Shown: positions 21,056 to 28,706 of the stretch, one piece after another
Layout of the letters: the number at the start of each line of letters is the position of its first letter
How positions within the stretch are numbered: position 1 is the stretch's first letter
Source: a virus
DNA length: 28,840 nucleotides
Strand: one strand, 5' to 3'
IMG/VR virus record: IMGVR_UViG_3300025168_000461
Location: 1 to 28,840 of that record
Made by a program: the position numbers and the translations under genes
The notes under the pieces: model-generated
Told to the model about the DNA's origin: nothing
Database searches by the model: none
Seen by the model: only the letters and a program-made list of their open reading frames with translations

Positions 21056-22044
21056 TATGCTATCCTCCTAAAGTTTACATCTATTTTAGAGTAATCTACT
21101 TTTAACACTCCATTATCTATTACAGAGGCACTAGGTACTTCTTGAGCCATAACTCCTTCGTATCTACCTTCACCGTATATTTTGTCTTTGTAGTCAAATT
21201 CATAAATATTAATTCCAGAATTAGACACTCCAGTTAACTCTATATTTGTTTTTAAATTACGATCAGAAGCTAAAGCAGCTGGATTCCCTCCCATAGGTAA
21301 AGGTATTTGACTTACTCCTGCTGGATTACTTGTACCTCCACCTCCAAACATTCCTGCTAAACCTGCTGGGTTTCCTAATGCTGCTGAACCAAGACCTCCT
21401 ACTAAACCTAACATTGAATTTGCCCAAGCTCCTTGAGCGTTTTGATTTTGAACATCTTGGTTGTAATTAGCTGTTCTAATATATTGCTCATATGTATTTT
21501 GTGCATCTGTATTAAATTGATTGTTTTGTAATTGCCTACTATCTATTTGCGAACCAAACTGTCCAGCTTGTCCATAAGCCCCTGCCTGTTGTCCATATGC
21601 TCCCATAGCCATGTTACCAAATCCTTGAGCTGCATTTAAACTTTGATTTAAGATATTCCCCATTCCTTGACGAACTTGTTCTCCTGATCTATTTAAGTTT
21701 GCTGCTCCTAATAAGTTAGCCATCCCACCATTACCCATACCTCTAGAAGCTAGAGATTGATTCATGTTTCTGTTTGTTTGGGCATTAATATCGCCTATTT
21801 GATTTCTTAACTGACCAAACTGTCTTTGATTCATGGCAGAATTTGGATTAAGCATATCTTGATATGTTTGAGTAAACTGTCCACCTAAAGATCCAAGTCT
21901 TCCAGCAGTACTATTTAAATTATTAATAGATGCTAACATGTTAGGATTTGCGGTATAATCTGATTGCTGAAGATCGTACCCAAAGTTTTGATCTAAAGCT
22001 TTTGGTTTACCTAAAATGCTTCCTATTGTATCTAAAAATCCCAT
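21055..22044 (-). CDS. Virion protein with C-terminal S74 chaperone-like domain (329 aa)
   Basis: The N-terminal about 260 residues are rich in Gln, Asn, Gly, Met and Ala (e.g. QSLASRGMGNGGMANLLGAA), as in ejected DNA-transfer or internal-core proteins. From about residue 265 the sequence SDRNLKTNIELTGVSNSGI and then YEFDYKDK...YEGVMAQEVP matches the start of the peptidase S74 intramolecular chaperone domain, including the S-D-x-x-L-K that carries the Ser-Asp cleavage dyad. The domain seems short: it ends at VDYSKIDVNFRRIA without the long helical end of tail-spike versions, so self-cleavage is uncertain. A good AGAGG lies upstream. Confidence 0.65.
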   Translation of the reverse strand: MGFLDTIGSILGKPKALDQNFGYDLQQSDYTANPNMLASINNLNSTAGRLGSLGGQFTQTYQDMLNPNSAMNQRQFGQLRNQIGDINAQTNRNMNQSLASRGMGNGGMANLLGAANLNRSGEQVRQGMGNILNQSLNAAQGFGNMAMGAYGQQAGAYGQAGQFGSQIDSRQLQNNQFNTDAQNTYEQYIRTANYNQDVQNQNAQGAWANSMLGLVGGLGSAALGNPAGLAGMFGGGGTSNPAGVSQIPLPMGGNPAALASDRNLKTNIELTGVSNSGINIYEFDYKDKIYGEGRYEGVMAQEVPSASVIDNGVLKVDYSKIDVNFRRIA

Positions 22045-22056
22045 AACTACCTCTAC

Positions 22057-22308
22057 TTATTTTTGTTTAAATTCTGTTTTAACAAAAGACCAACCTTCTT
22101 TAGTCTTTCCCTGTATTTCATATGTACCATCTGATTCTTTTACTAATCTCAAATCACCTTCTTTACCAAGATAGTTATCTATGTTTGTAGATACATCTCC
22201 TTTATTAACAGCATTAATCAGTTCATTAATGTCGTCATATATTTTTGATATAACTCTATTAAGTTGTGCATCGTCTATTCTTGGTGCTCTTTTTTTAGAT
22301 ATAGCCAT
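22057..22308 (-). CDS. Small conserved phage protein (83 aa)
   Basis: The product begins MAISKKRAPRIDDAQLNRV. It has a basic head, a helical segment with an Asn-rich turn (NELINAVNKGD), then a beta-like end (GDLRLVKESDGTYEIQGKTK). I believe similar small proteins occur between tail and internal-protein genes of other marine phages, with unknown function. The start overlaps the stop of the 1002-aa gene by one base (TAATG) and it has no Shine-Dalgarno of its own, so it is probably translationally coupled to the tail gene. Confidence 0.65.
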   Translation of the reverse strand: MAISKKRAPRIDDAQLNRVISKIYDDINELINAVNKGDVSTNIDNYLGKEGDLRLVKESDGTYEIQGKTKEGWSFVKTEFKQK

Positions 22309-25300
22309 TATGATTTAGATAATAAAATATGTCTTCTAAATACAGTACCAATAGCATCTACAGAACTTGTTTGAGCTGTAAATTGTATTTGTAAATGTTT
22401 AGATCTTGTGTTGTTTAAATTAATATCTGTTAACCCTGTTATAGAGGTCATAGATAATTGTGCATCACTATCTTTGTATGCGTAAATACCACCACTAGAG
22501 TTATTGTTTAATGCTCCTGTAGGTGTACCTACTATGTTTAAATTTTTAAAACTTTTATCTCCTGTGTTTTGCCTCATATTTAACTTCTTACTTTTCCAAT
22601 CCCATGAACGCTTGTTACTTGCATGTCCAAGGTAATGAACAAGATTAGTTCCGTTACTTACAAGCATTTCTCCTTCTTTTCCTATTACAGCTGATTGAGG
22701 TATATTGCTTGCATGAAACTTCCAAAGATCCCATCGCTTACGAAGTATATTGTATGACCAAGAATAATAACTACTGCTTATTCTAAAAAATATAATATAT
22801 GACTTTCTAAATGAATCAAAAGTAATAACAGGCTTATATGCAGTATTTCTATTTTCCCATGCATACGTATCACCACGTAAAATAGAATCCCCTATAGCAA
22901 TAGGTCTTTTGCCATCATGTAAATAAATATTATTTTTATCAGCAAAACACATTCCGTAATCATTAACAAATACAGAGTGTTGACTTATACATCCTTTACC
23001 TTCAATTGTATCTTCTATATATAAATTGTTAGGTTCTATCTGATACATATTGTTTTCATCAAACGCATATATCCTGCCATTAAAACTTGCTAGTGCTGTA
23101 GGAGTTGTAGGAAGAGATAAAAAATCTTCTAAGTAATTGTATTGATCAAAATTATAAGGCTTTGATTTATAAATGTAATTACTATACTCTTCTAAATCTT
23201 TTTGATAGACGTTTCCAATAAACATTTGATTGTTTAATTGAGTGCTTACAGAATAGTTAGGTGTTATGTTTGTTATTACTTCAGATAAACCTGTCCTTGC
23301 TTCGTAACTAGCACCATCTACATTAATATCACGTACTGTTTTTTCCCTATAGTTACTCCAAGGACTAGAAGCAGATACAGAAGCAAATGAAGCATTTAAC
23401 CTGTAACTATCAACTAATCTATAAAATCCTTCAGGTTCTGTAAAAATTGTATTAGAACTTGCACTAGCTCTGTATAAATTAATGTGAGATATTCTTTTGT
23501 TAAACGATCCTAAATTTTTTAATTGTATTTTAATGTCTACAGGTCTGCCATCTCCAGCAAATATATCATTATCTACCTTAAACTCATCGCTTAAAGGAGT
23601 TTCTTGATACCCATCATAAAGAAAAGACACTTTGTAAAAATAAGAATAACCAACTTTTTCAAATCCAGTTTTTGCTCCAGATGTCCATACTGAACCACTA
23701 TGTCCGTAGTCAATATTAGAACTTGAAAACTCTAAATTTATATTAGCTTCTAATGCTTGCGTTAAACTTTCTGTTGCTGAACCTCGTAACCATTGACCAT
23801 TTCCTGCACCTGAAAAACCTGAAATATGTGAAGCATCATGTTGAAAAACAACAGCTTCTGATAATTGTAATGTGTCTACAGTATTATCTAAATCAATATT
23901 TGCGTTTTTAGCTACACTTGAAAAATTAGAAAAATCTAACATAGTCCCATTGTGAACAGAAGTTGTTGTAGCTCCAGAAGTACCAAAAGAAATAATAAGT
24001 TTGCCACCTACTCTTGCAGTTATAGAAAACATTTTTTTACTAAAATTACTTAAATAATCAGTGGTTGTATCTAGTCTTATAACTTTACTATTTACTCCGT
24101 CAGATTTTGCAGAAGTAGCTGCATTTGATTTAAGCACAATTAAAACGTTTCTTAATTGATGGATAGATCCAGATTGATACCTAAAATATATAGTAGCAGA
24201 ATCAGAGCTTCCTCTCATAGTAACTCCCCAACCAATGTAAGCATTATTGTTTACATTAATTAAACAAGTTTTAGGTGCGTGATACTGGACAACTAAATTA
24301 GAAGCACTTTCGTCATTTGTAGTTAAAAATTCACCTGCTGCATCTGCAAGACTTGCGGTTCCTGTATAGGGAGTCATGTTAGATAATGTTTGAGCTGTAG
24401 CTCCAGCCACTATATTACTGGTAGATGTTCGGTATAATTTTCCTTCCGTTGAGCTAGTATCAGAATAAGAAGAATAATAAATAATTGTGTTTGTTTCTAG
24501 AATGTCAGAAACTTTAACTCCAACTGTATTTGTTTGAACGTTAAACAAACTAGTCATATCTTCTGTATCTACTTTGTGAGTAAAAACAGTTGTATTGCTT
24601 CCTTGATTATCTACAACCCATAAATTGCCATCTGAAGTCTCAGATATTCCTTGAGTAGAAGTAAATATAGTAGAAGACTTTCTAATAAAAGTTCCTGTAT
24701 CTGAATCTTCAAATTTATAAATATATTGACCTTGCCATTCTATTCCATACAAATATCCATTATATTCTACAAATTGATATATATCTGGAAATGCAGAAGG
24801 ATCAGCTAATTCAGCATCTTCTAGTTGCAACCCAGAATACGTAGTTCCAAATTGACTATGTTTAATATGCCCTGCCCATAGCGGTTTATTAGCTTCAGCA
24901 GATCCCATACCAATATGCACTTCTTTGTTATTGACCTGCATTGTAGGAGTAACGCTTTTACTTTCCGCTGTGCTAGATAAAGCAGCTGATGCAGTTTGAG
25001 CACCTTGTACTGAATCAACTTTTTTTATTTTATCATCGCTATCATCAAAATAAATTAAATCTCTTGATCCACTATCATTTATTATAGCCATAGAAGTAGC
25101 ATTTACAGCTAAATCACTTGTTTGCGGGGGGTCTGTTTCACTATTAGAAACATATTCAATGTTTTCATCTTCAGGTACACCTTGTAATACACCATCTTGT
25201 GTTGTAGGATCTATATTTAAACTATAAGAAGCTGCATCATCAGGTATATCACGTTCACTGGGACTTGTGATTGTACCTGTTATAAATTGAGATATTTCAT

Positions 25301-25316
25301 GTAGTTCTTTAGGCAC
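22308..25316 (-). CDS. Large tail/neck structural protein, propeller-like (1002 aa)
   Basis: The start is a GTG at 25316, preceded by GGTGGAGAT, and it overlaps the metallophosphoesterase gene by 8 nt. The N-terminus (ELHEISQFITGTITSPSERD) looks like the opening of phage stabilisation or tail-tubular proteins, followed by many beta strands and repeated G-x-L-Y/W-x-V and Y-x-Y motifs (e.g. NLWVVDNQG, NGYLYGIEW) that suggest beta-propeller blades. The end, VDAIGTVFRRHILLSK, is also typical of that protein class in my experience. I read it as a tail or head-to-tail component such as the T7 gp12 or P22 gp10 group, without claiming homology. Confidence 0.55.
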   Translation of the reverse strand: MPKELHEISQFITGTITSPSERDIPDDAASYSLNIDPTTQDGVLQGVPEDENIEYVSNSETDPPQTSDLAVNATSMAIINDSGSRDLIYFDDSDDKIKKVDSVQGAQTASAALSSTAESKSVTPTMQVNNKEVHIGMGSAEANKPLWAGHIKHSQFGTTYSGLQLEDAELADPSAFPDIYQFVEYNGYLYGIEWQGQYIYKFEDSDTGTFIRKSSTIFTSTQGISETSDGNLWVVDNQGSNTTVFTHKVDTEDMTSLFNVQTNTVGVKVSDILETNTIIYYSSYSDTSSTEGKLYRTSTSNIVAGATAQTLSNMTPYTGTASLADAAGEFLTTNDESASNLVVQYHAPKTCLINVNNNAYIGWGVTMRGSSDSATIYFRYQSGSIHQLRNVLIVLKSNAATSAKSDGVNSKVIRLDTTTDYLSNFSKKMFSITARVGGKLIISFGTSGATTTSVHNGTMLDFSNFSSVAKNANIDLDNTVDTLQLSEAVVFQHDASHISGFSGAGNGQWLRGSATESLTQALEANINLEFSSSNIDYGHSGSVWTSGAKTGFEKVGYSYFYKVSFLYDGYQETPLSDEFKVDNDIFAGDGRPVDIKIQLKNLGSFNKRISHINLYRASASSNTIFTEPEGFYRLVDSYRLNASFASVSASSPWSNYREKTVRDINVDGASYEARTGLSEVITNITPNYSVSTQLNNQMFIGNVYQKDLEEYSNYIYKSKPYNFDQYNYLEDFLSLPTTPTALASFNGRIYAFDENNMYQIEPNNLYIEDTIEGKGCISQHSVFVNDYGMCFADKNNIYLHDGKRPIAIGDSILRGDTYAWENRNTAYKPVITFDSFRKSYIIFFRISSSYYSWSYNILRKRWDLWKFHASNIPQSAVIGKEGEMLVSNGTNLVHYLGHASNKRSWDWKSKKLNMRQNTGDKSFKNLNIVGTPTGALNNNSSGGIYAYKDSDAQLSMTSITGLTDINLNNTRSKHLQIQFTAQTSSVDAIGTVFRRHILLSKS

Positions 25317-26070
25317 TAATTACATCTCCACCATAGCTAGTAGTACCATTAACTATATCTAGAACTACTAAGTTAAAATTATTATTTGTAAATATATCTA
25401 AGATAGCAACATTATGACTCCAGTTTGTAGGTCTGCCTTTTAAATAACTCTTAGACATGTCTGTTAAACAACCTAACGAATACGCCATATGAGCACCATC
25501 AATATGTTGAACAGTGGCTTTTTGACTATCATGCGTATGACCATAAATAACATTACAACCTAATTGCAATGCATGAGTTCTAGCATGTGCTATCCCCATG
25601 TAATGTCCACCATGATATGCATATAGCTTACTACCTAGAACTTTAAATACTTCTCCATATGGATGCCATTCGTAACCACGTTCATCAATTTTAAATGCTT
25701 TCCTAGAACCAATTTCAGGTAAATAAGGATTCTCTGATACAAAATGATCAAACCATAATTCATGATTTCCTTGTGCAAGAATTTTTTTACTACACCCTAC
25801 TTTTTTTAATGCATTATCTATTTTATCTAATCCGTTGTTAACCTCTTTAATTTCTTTATATATAGCTGGCAATTGATATTCCGTAGGGGGTCTTTTCTTT
25901 TTTGACCATTGCCAATGACTAACTGATTCTCCATCTGCAAAATCTCCTATCAATAAAAATGCTGTTGGTTCTACTGCTTTAATAACATTTAACGCACAAC
26001 CAAATGCTTTTTTATCTTCATTAGGAAAATGTATATCAGGAAAAACAACTACTCTGTGCTTAATCTTCAA
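25309..26070 (-). CDS. Calcineurin-like metallophosphoesterase (253 aa)
   Basis: The five metal-binding motifs are all present: PDIHFP (Asp12, His14), GDFAD (Asp43), GNHE (Asn102, His103), a His in AYHGG (His153), and GHTHD (His178, His180). This is the calcineurin-like phosphoesterase fold, with two metal ions. In phages such enzymes are annotated as phosphatases or nucleases; the substrate is unknown. The start appears to be TTG at 26070, supported by GGGAG about 7 nt upstream, with no early in-frame ATG. It sits between the endopeptidase and the tail gene in the late operon, an unusual place for a metabolic enzyme. Confidence 0.85.
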   Translation of the reverse strand: MKIKHRVVVFPDIHFPNEDKKAFGCALNVIKAVEPTAFLLIGDFADGESVSHWQWSKKKRPPTEYQLPAIYKEIKEVNNGLDKIDNALKKVGCSKKILAQGNHELWFDHFVSENPYLPEIGSRKAFKIDERGYEWHPYGEVFKVLGSKLYAYHGGHYMGIAHARTHALQLGCNVIYGHTHDSQKATVQHIDGAHMAYSLGCLTDMSKSYLKGRPTNWSHNVAILDIFTNNNFNLVVLDIVNGTTSYGGDVISA

Positions 26071-26085
26071 ACGTAACTCCCATTA

Positions 26086-26478
26086 TTAATTCAAAACTTC
26101 TATATGGACTAAATCCATAAATGTTTGATCTTTAGTCTCACCATCACTATCCCAATCTCCACCCCAACGAATCTTTATATTTCTTTCTTTTGCTATTCCT
26201 CGTATCATTCCACCCATATAATAAAATCGTTTTGTATTTTTCCAATCTACAGGATAAGGTGCAAGATCGACTGCACGACCAGTCTGATGATTACTTTTTT
26301 TCTTATAGCCATCTAACTTACTTTTATTGTCAAGATAGTATTTATTTTGAGTTTCGGCACTGCGAAGTCCTTCTATAATGGTAATATCCATTATTTTAAT
26401 AAGCTCATCAAGTATATCAATTAATCTTGAGTCTAAACCTTCTAATCGTTTTTTTGATCTTTTTCCAAACTTTGGCAT
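26086..26478 (-). CDS. M15 peptidase endolysin, L-Ala-D-Glu/VanY type (130 aa)
   Basis: The protein shows the M15 zinc peptidase signature: SNHQTGRAVDL (62-72), with His64 and Asp71, and DLVHIE (122-127), with His125 as the third zinc ligand and Glu127. A R-W-G-G-D-W (104-109) precedes it, as in L-alanyl-D-glutamate peptidases such as those of T5 and other phages. It cuts the peptide stems of the host cell wall and so serves in lysis, alongside the membrane genes upstream. There is no signal peptide, so it must wait for a holin-type release. The size (130 aa) is normal for single-domain members. It is coupled by TAATG to the AT-hook gene. Confidence 0.85.
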   Translation of the reverse strand: MPKFGKRSKKRLEGLDSRLIDILDELIKIMDITIIEGLRSAETQNKYYLDNKSKLDGYKKKSNHQTGRAVDLAPYPVDWKNTKRFYYMGGMIRGIAKERNIKIRWGGDWDSDGETKDQTFMDLVHIEVLN

Positions 26479-26576
26479 TATCTTTTCTTTTTAGGCGATG
26501 TCTTTTTAGGCATAACTTTTTTCTTTTTAGGAGGTCTTCCACGTTTACTCCCATAGCTTCCCTTTCCGTATGGCAT
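26478..26576 (-). CDS. AT-hook micro-protein (32 aa)
   Basis: The whole protein is a basic peptide beginning MPYGKGSYGSKRGRPPKKKK. The R-G-R-P core (12-15) flanked by Lys is the AT-hook motif that binds the minor groove of A/T-rich DNA, which would suit this AT-rich genome. 14 of 32 residues are Lys or Arg. The ATG overlaps the preceding stop by one base, as does its own stop with the endopeptidase start. Likely a virion or DNA-condensing peptide, but it could be a non-specific nucleic-acid binder. Confidence 0.65.
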   Translation of the reverse strand: MPYGKGSYGSKRGRPPKKKKVMPKKTSPKKKR

Positions 26577-26743
26577 TATTTTTTCTTCCTTTTCTTAGCT
26601 GTTTTAGCAGCTGCTTTAAAATTCTTAGCTGTAGGTGCACCTTTAGATCCTGCTTTTTTCATCTTCTCATTGCTACCAGCTTTAATTCTTTTACGTTTTG
26701 CATGTATATTTGCATACAAACCTTTCTTTTTCTTTGTAGCCAT
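26576..26743 (-). CDS. Lys-rich small protein (55 aa)
   Basis: AAAGGA precedes ATG 26743. The product begins MATKKKKGLYANIHAKRKRI; 22 of 55 residues are Lys or Arg and only one is acidic. The pattern, K-K-G-L-Y-A-N-I-x-A-K-R-K-R-I followed by G-x-P-T-A-K, is one I recognise as recurrent in phage genomes, with no assigned function. High charge suggests DNA binding. It lies second in a row of three basic genes. Confidence 0.7.
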   Translation of the reverse strand: MATKKKKGLYANIHAKRKRIKAGSNEKMKKAGSKGAPTAKNFKAAAKTAKKRKKK

Positions 26744-26745
26744 AA

Positions 26746-27066
26746 TTATTTCTTTCCTTTTTTTGCTTTATTTCGTTTACTAATACCAGCAGCTTTCTTT
26801 TTTGCATCTGCTTTAGAACTAGCACCCCAAGCTCTTAATGATAAAAGAAGCCTAGTAGGTTTCCCATCTTTTTTTTCGGGGCCTGCCATTCCTCCCATAC
26901 GGGCTAGAAAAGAAGCTCTACGAGGATTGTCTCCTGATTTAACAGGAGCTTTTAACGTACCACCAGTTGATTTTTTATAACTAGCTCTACCTTTAGCATT
27001 TAATCCACCTTTAGGATTTTTACCAGCTTTGCGTGTCCATGCAGGAGATTTCTTTTTAGTAGCCAC
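26746..27066 (-). CDS. Lys/Gly-rich basic phage protein (106 aa)
   Basis: It starts with GTG at 27066, overlapping the upstream TAG (TAGTG). The sequence begins MATKKKSPAWTRKAGKNPKG and contains the S-P-A-W-T-R-K-x-G-K-N-P-K-G-G-L and R-x-S-F-x-A-R-M-G-G-M pattern of a small phage protein family (I think annotated DUF6321, from memory). It has a strongly basic C-terminus (ISKRNKAKKGKK). Its function is unknown; with its two basic neighbours it may act on DNA or be packaged in virions. Confidence 0.7.
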   Translation of the reverse strand: MATKKKSPAWTRKAGKNPKGGLNAKGRASYKKSTGGTLKAPVKSGDNPRRASFLARMGGMAGPEKKDGKPTRLLLSLRAWGASSKADAKKKAAGISKRNKAKKGKK

Positions 27067-27215
27067 TACAGTTCCGCTACAAATACTTTAATTTTAGCTA
27101 CAAGTTTATCATCTTCTTTAGAAGGAGTAACTTTTGCAATTAACTCTAATACTTTAATAACAAATCCTTTTACGCCATATTTTTTTACTTGACCTTTAAT
27201 GTATCTTTTAATCAT
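27066..27215 (-). CDS. Small basic protein (49 aa)
   Basis: The start overlaps the preceding stop (ATGA), with GGAAG upstream. The protein begins MIKRYIKGQVKKYGVKGFVI, has an amphipathic helix and a KVTPSKEDDKLV segment, and ends VFVAEL. It resembles the gene just before it (K-V-x-P-S-K/D-x-D-D), suggesting a shared or duplicated origin for this pair. There is no membrane segment. The role is unknown. Confidence 0.6.
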   Translation of the reverse strand: MIKRYIKGQVKKYGVKGFVIKVLELIAKVTPSKEDDKLVAKIKVFVAEL

Positions 27216-27364
27216 TTTTCTTCCTTCTTTACTATTTTAGTTAAACCTTGAAATACAACATCTAGCAATATATCATCCTTATCACTTGGAGACATCTTTA
27301 CAATTTTTTCTAATATCATAAATGCAAGTAACACCCATTCCCAATTTAAAGTTAGCCATTCCAT
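27212..27364 (-). CDS. Small amphipathic protein near lysis genes (50 aa)
   Basis: A clear AAAGGAG precedes ATG 27364. The product begins MEWLTLNWEWVLLAFMILEK, then carries IVKMSPSDKDD and a helical end. The W-E-W-V-L-x-A-x-x-x-L-E-K-I-V-K-x-S-P pattern is a familiar small phage protein found next to holin-like genes. The hydrophobic stretch (about 7-18) is short for a TM helix, so it may lie on or in the inner membrane. Confidence 0.6.
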   Translation of the reverse strand: MEWLTLNWEWVLLAFMILEKIVKMSPSDKDDILLDVVFQGLTKIVKKEEK

Positions 27365-27510
27365 TACGACTCCTTTGTTTTTTTAATTTTATAATATAGG
27401 TATACAATATTCATTAAAGCAATAATAATACCTAGTGTGTACGGAAGTAGATCCATGAACACAATTGCCATGCTACCAAAACTTCCACTTGAGACTTTTA
27501 ATGTATCCAT
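27364..27510 (-). CDS. Small single-TM protein, holin candidate (48 aa)
   Basis: It begins MDTLKVSSGSFGSMAIVFMD, with a hydrophobic helix (about residues 23-41, YTLGIIIALMNIVYLYY) and a Lys-rich tail (KIKKTKES). Size, one TM segment and a charged end fit small holins or pinholins, but two neighbours also have one TM segment, so the holin cannot be picked out from sequence. It is coupled to both neighbours by one-base TAATG overlaps. Confidence 0.55.
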   Translation of the reverse strand: MDTLKVSSGSFGSMAIVFMDLLPYTLGIIIALMNIVYLYYKIKKTKES

Positions 27511-27833
27511 TAGTGCCTTCCGTTGCCATTCATTCGTGACATAATACCATCCATCCTTGAAAGTTGTTTTTCTAAATCTGCAATAGACTCCATTGTCTGC
27601 TCATATCGCCTATCTCGTACAGAATCCGATTCATTCCATCTGCTAATTAATTTTATAATCATTCCTTCCATGTTGTTGATACTTTCAGATTGACCTTTAT
27701 TTTCTATTTCTAAATTTTTTAATGACTCTTGTTGAGCTTCTGATTTTTTAGATAAACTCATTACTAAATAGACAAGTAATAATCCGCAAATTCCTATCAT
27801 GCCCGCTTCAGCATATACTGCCATAAAATCCAT
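27510..27833 (-). CDS. Single-TM coiled-coil protein, spanin or holin candidate (107 aa)
   Basis: It begins MDFMAVYAEAGMIGICGLLL, with an N-terminal TM helix (about residues 10-27) and then a long coiled coil (about 30-100), giving an N-out or N-in anchored rod. An inner-membrane spanin subunit has this shape, and a lipoprotein gene lies two genes upstream; some holins are similar. CGGAG precedes the ATG. The start overlaps the previous stop. Confidence 0.55.
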   Translation of the reverse strand: MDFMAVYAEAGMIGICGLLLVYLVMSLSKKSEAQQESLKNLEIENKGQSESINNMEGMIIKLISRWNESDSVRDRRYEQTMESIADLEKQLSRMDGIMSRMNGNGRH

Positions 27834-28153
27834 TATTTTCTCCGCTTTTTACCCCAACTCATTGGATTGAGGTTTATTTCTTTTTCGTAAAACTTTACTT
27901 TCTCTGCCAACTCTTCTCGCTCAATCCGTTCTTCCACGATATGTTTATCAAGTAAGTCCCCAATGCGTTGATCTGCATCAGCAAAGCTATCTTCAAGCAT
28001 TGCCAATCGAGTCTCAACCCTATAGTAACCATACACGAAAGTGCCAACAAGAATAAGAATTTGTCCAAGCCAACGGATATTGATACTGAGAACAGCGTTA
28101 TCATCCACAACAGTACCTCTGTAGCTTCTAGCGGTTTTGAGATTTTCACTCAT
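27833..28153 (-). CDS. Single-TM coiled-coil protein, i-spanin candidate (106 aa)
   Basis: AAGGA precedes ATG 28153, inside the preceding lipoprotein gene (8-nt overlap). After a polar N-terminus of about 27 residues there is a TM helix (about 29-46, WLGQILILVGTFVYGYY), then a coiled coil (about 47-85) and a very basic end (WGKKRRK). The arrangement just after a lipoprotein gene resembles an o-spanin/i-spanin pair of a Gram-negative phage, though spanin genes are usually in the other order. Confidence 0.55.
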   Translation of the reverse strand: MSENLKTARSYRGTVVDDNAVLSINIRWLGQILILVGTFVYGYYRVETRLAMLEDSFADADQRIGDLLDKHIVEERIEREELAEKVKFYEKEINLNPMSWGKKRRK

Positions 28154-28391
28154 GTTCCTTAACGGATTCCCATTGATTGTGCGTAAAGCACCAGTTGTCT
28201 GAATTAATTCTTACTCTGTCTGCATAAAAATGTGATGTAGAATCTTGATCCATAACTTCTAAAAATGTATACATAGAATCTTCTGGACTCAATTCAAAAC
28301 TACCAACTGACCAACCACTTGTGCAGCTACTTAACATAAATATACTGAACAGGGATATTATAACTTGTACTAACAACTTCAAAGTCTCCAT
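28146..28391 (-). CDS. Phage lipoprotein, o-spanin candidate (81 aa)
   Basis: A lipoprotein signal is clear: a basic/hydrophobic N-terminus (METLKLLVQVIISLFSIFM) and a lipobox L-S-S-C with Cys23 as the modified residue, then T-S-G. The mature part (about 59 aa) is polar with Asp/Ser and is not proline-rich as Rz1 is. Lipid attachment implies export and anchoring in the outer or inner membrane, hence a Gram-negative host. It could be an outer-membrane spanin or a superinfection-exclusion lipoprotein. No Shine-Dalgarno is seen. Confidence 0.65.
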   Translation of the reverse strand: METLKLLVQVIISLFSIFMLSSCTSGWSVGSFELSPEDSMYTFLEVMDQDSTSHFYADRVRINSDNWCFTHNQWESVKEHE

Positions 28392-28415
28392 TTTTTAATT
28401 TTATTATTGTATCAT

Positions 28416-28706
28416 TCATAATTTTGTTATTACATGGTTTACTAGTTTATGCTTACCTACTATCATTCTACCAGTTCCTCCTCCATGTCTAGATTGACAT
28501 TCATCAACATAGAGCTGTTCAATAGTTTCCCAGCTATCACTTCTTCTAACTATCTCACCATCTAATACTAAAAAGTATTTATATCGACTAGGATAAGTCA
28601 GGGTTTCAACATCACCATTAGGATACTTCTTAGTACGAGTAACACTTGGAGTAGTATTCTTATAAAGTTTTAAATCAAAACCCTGAGAACTTTTCCTAAT
28701 CAACAT
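28416..28706 (-). CDS. Hypothetical protein (96 aa)
   Basis: The product begins MLIRKSSQGFDLKLYKNTTP. It has alternating polar/hydrophobic strands, a Y-P-S-R-Y-K-Y-F-L-V-L core and a Gly-rich segment with RHGGGTGRM (about residues 73-81). No family is recognised and there is no signal peptide. Its ATG overlaps the preceding stop (TAATG). The 24-nt gap to the lipoprotein gene holds nothing visible. Confidence 0.55.
   Translation of the reverse strand: MLIRKSSQGFDLKLYKNTTPSVTRTKKYPNGDVETLTYPSRYKYFLVLDGEIVRRSDSWETIEQLYVDECQSRHGGGTGRMIVGKHKLVNHVITKL

Noticed and set aside
26427-26980. Plus-strand ORFs of 118 and 136 codons over the Lys-rich genes
   Set aside because: They are Phe/Leu-rich complements of Lys-rich codons on the minus strand and lack starts with ribosome sites.
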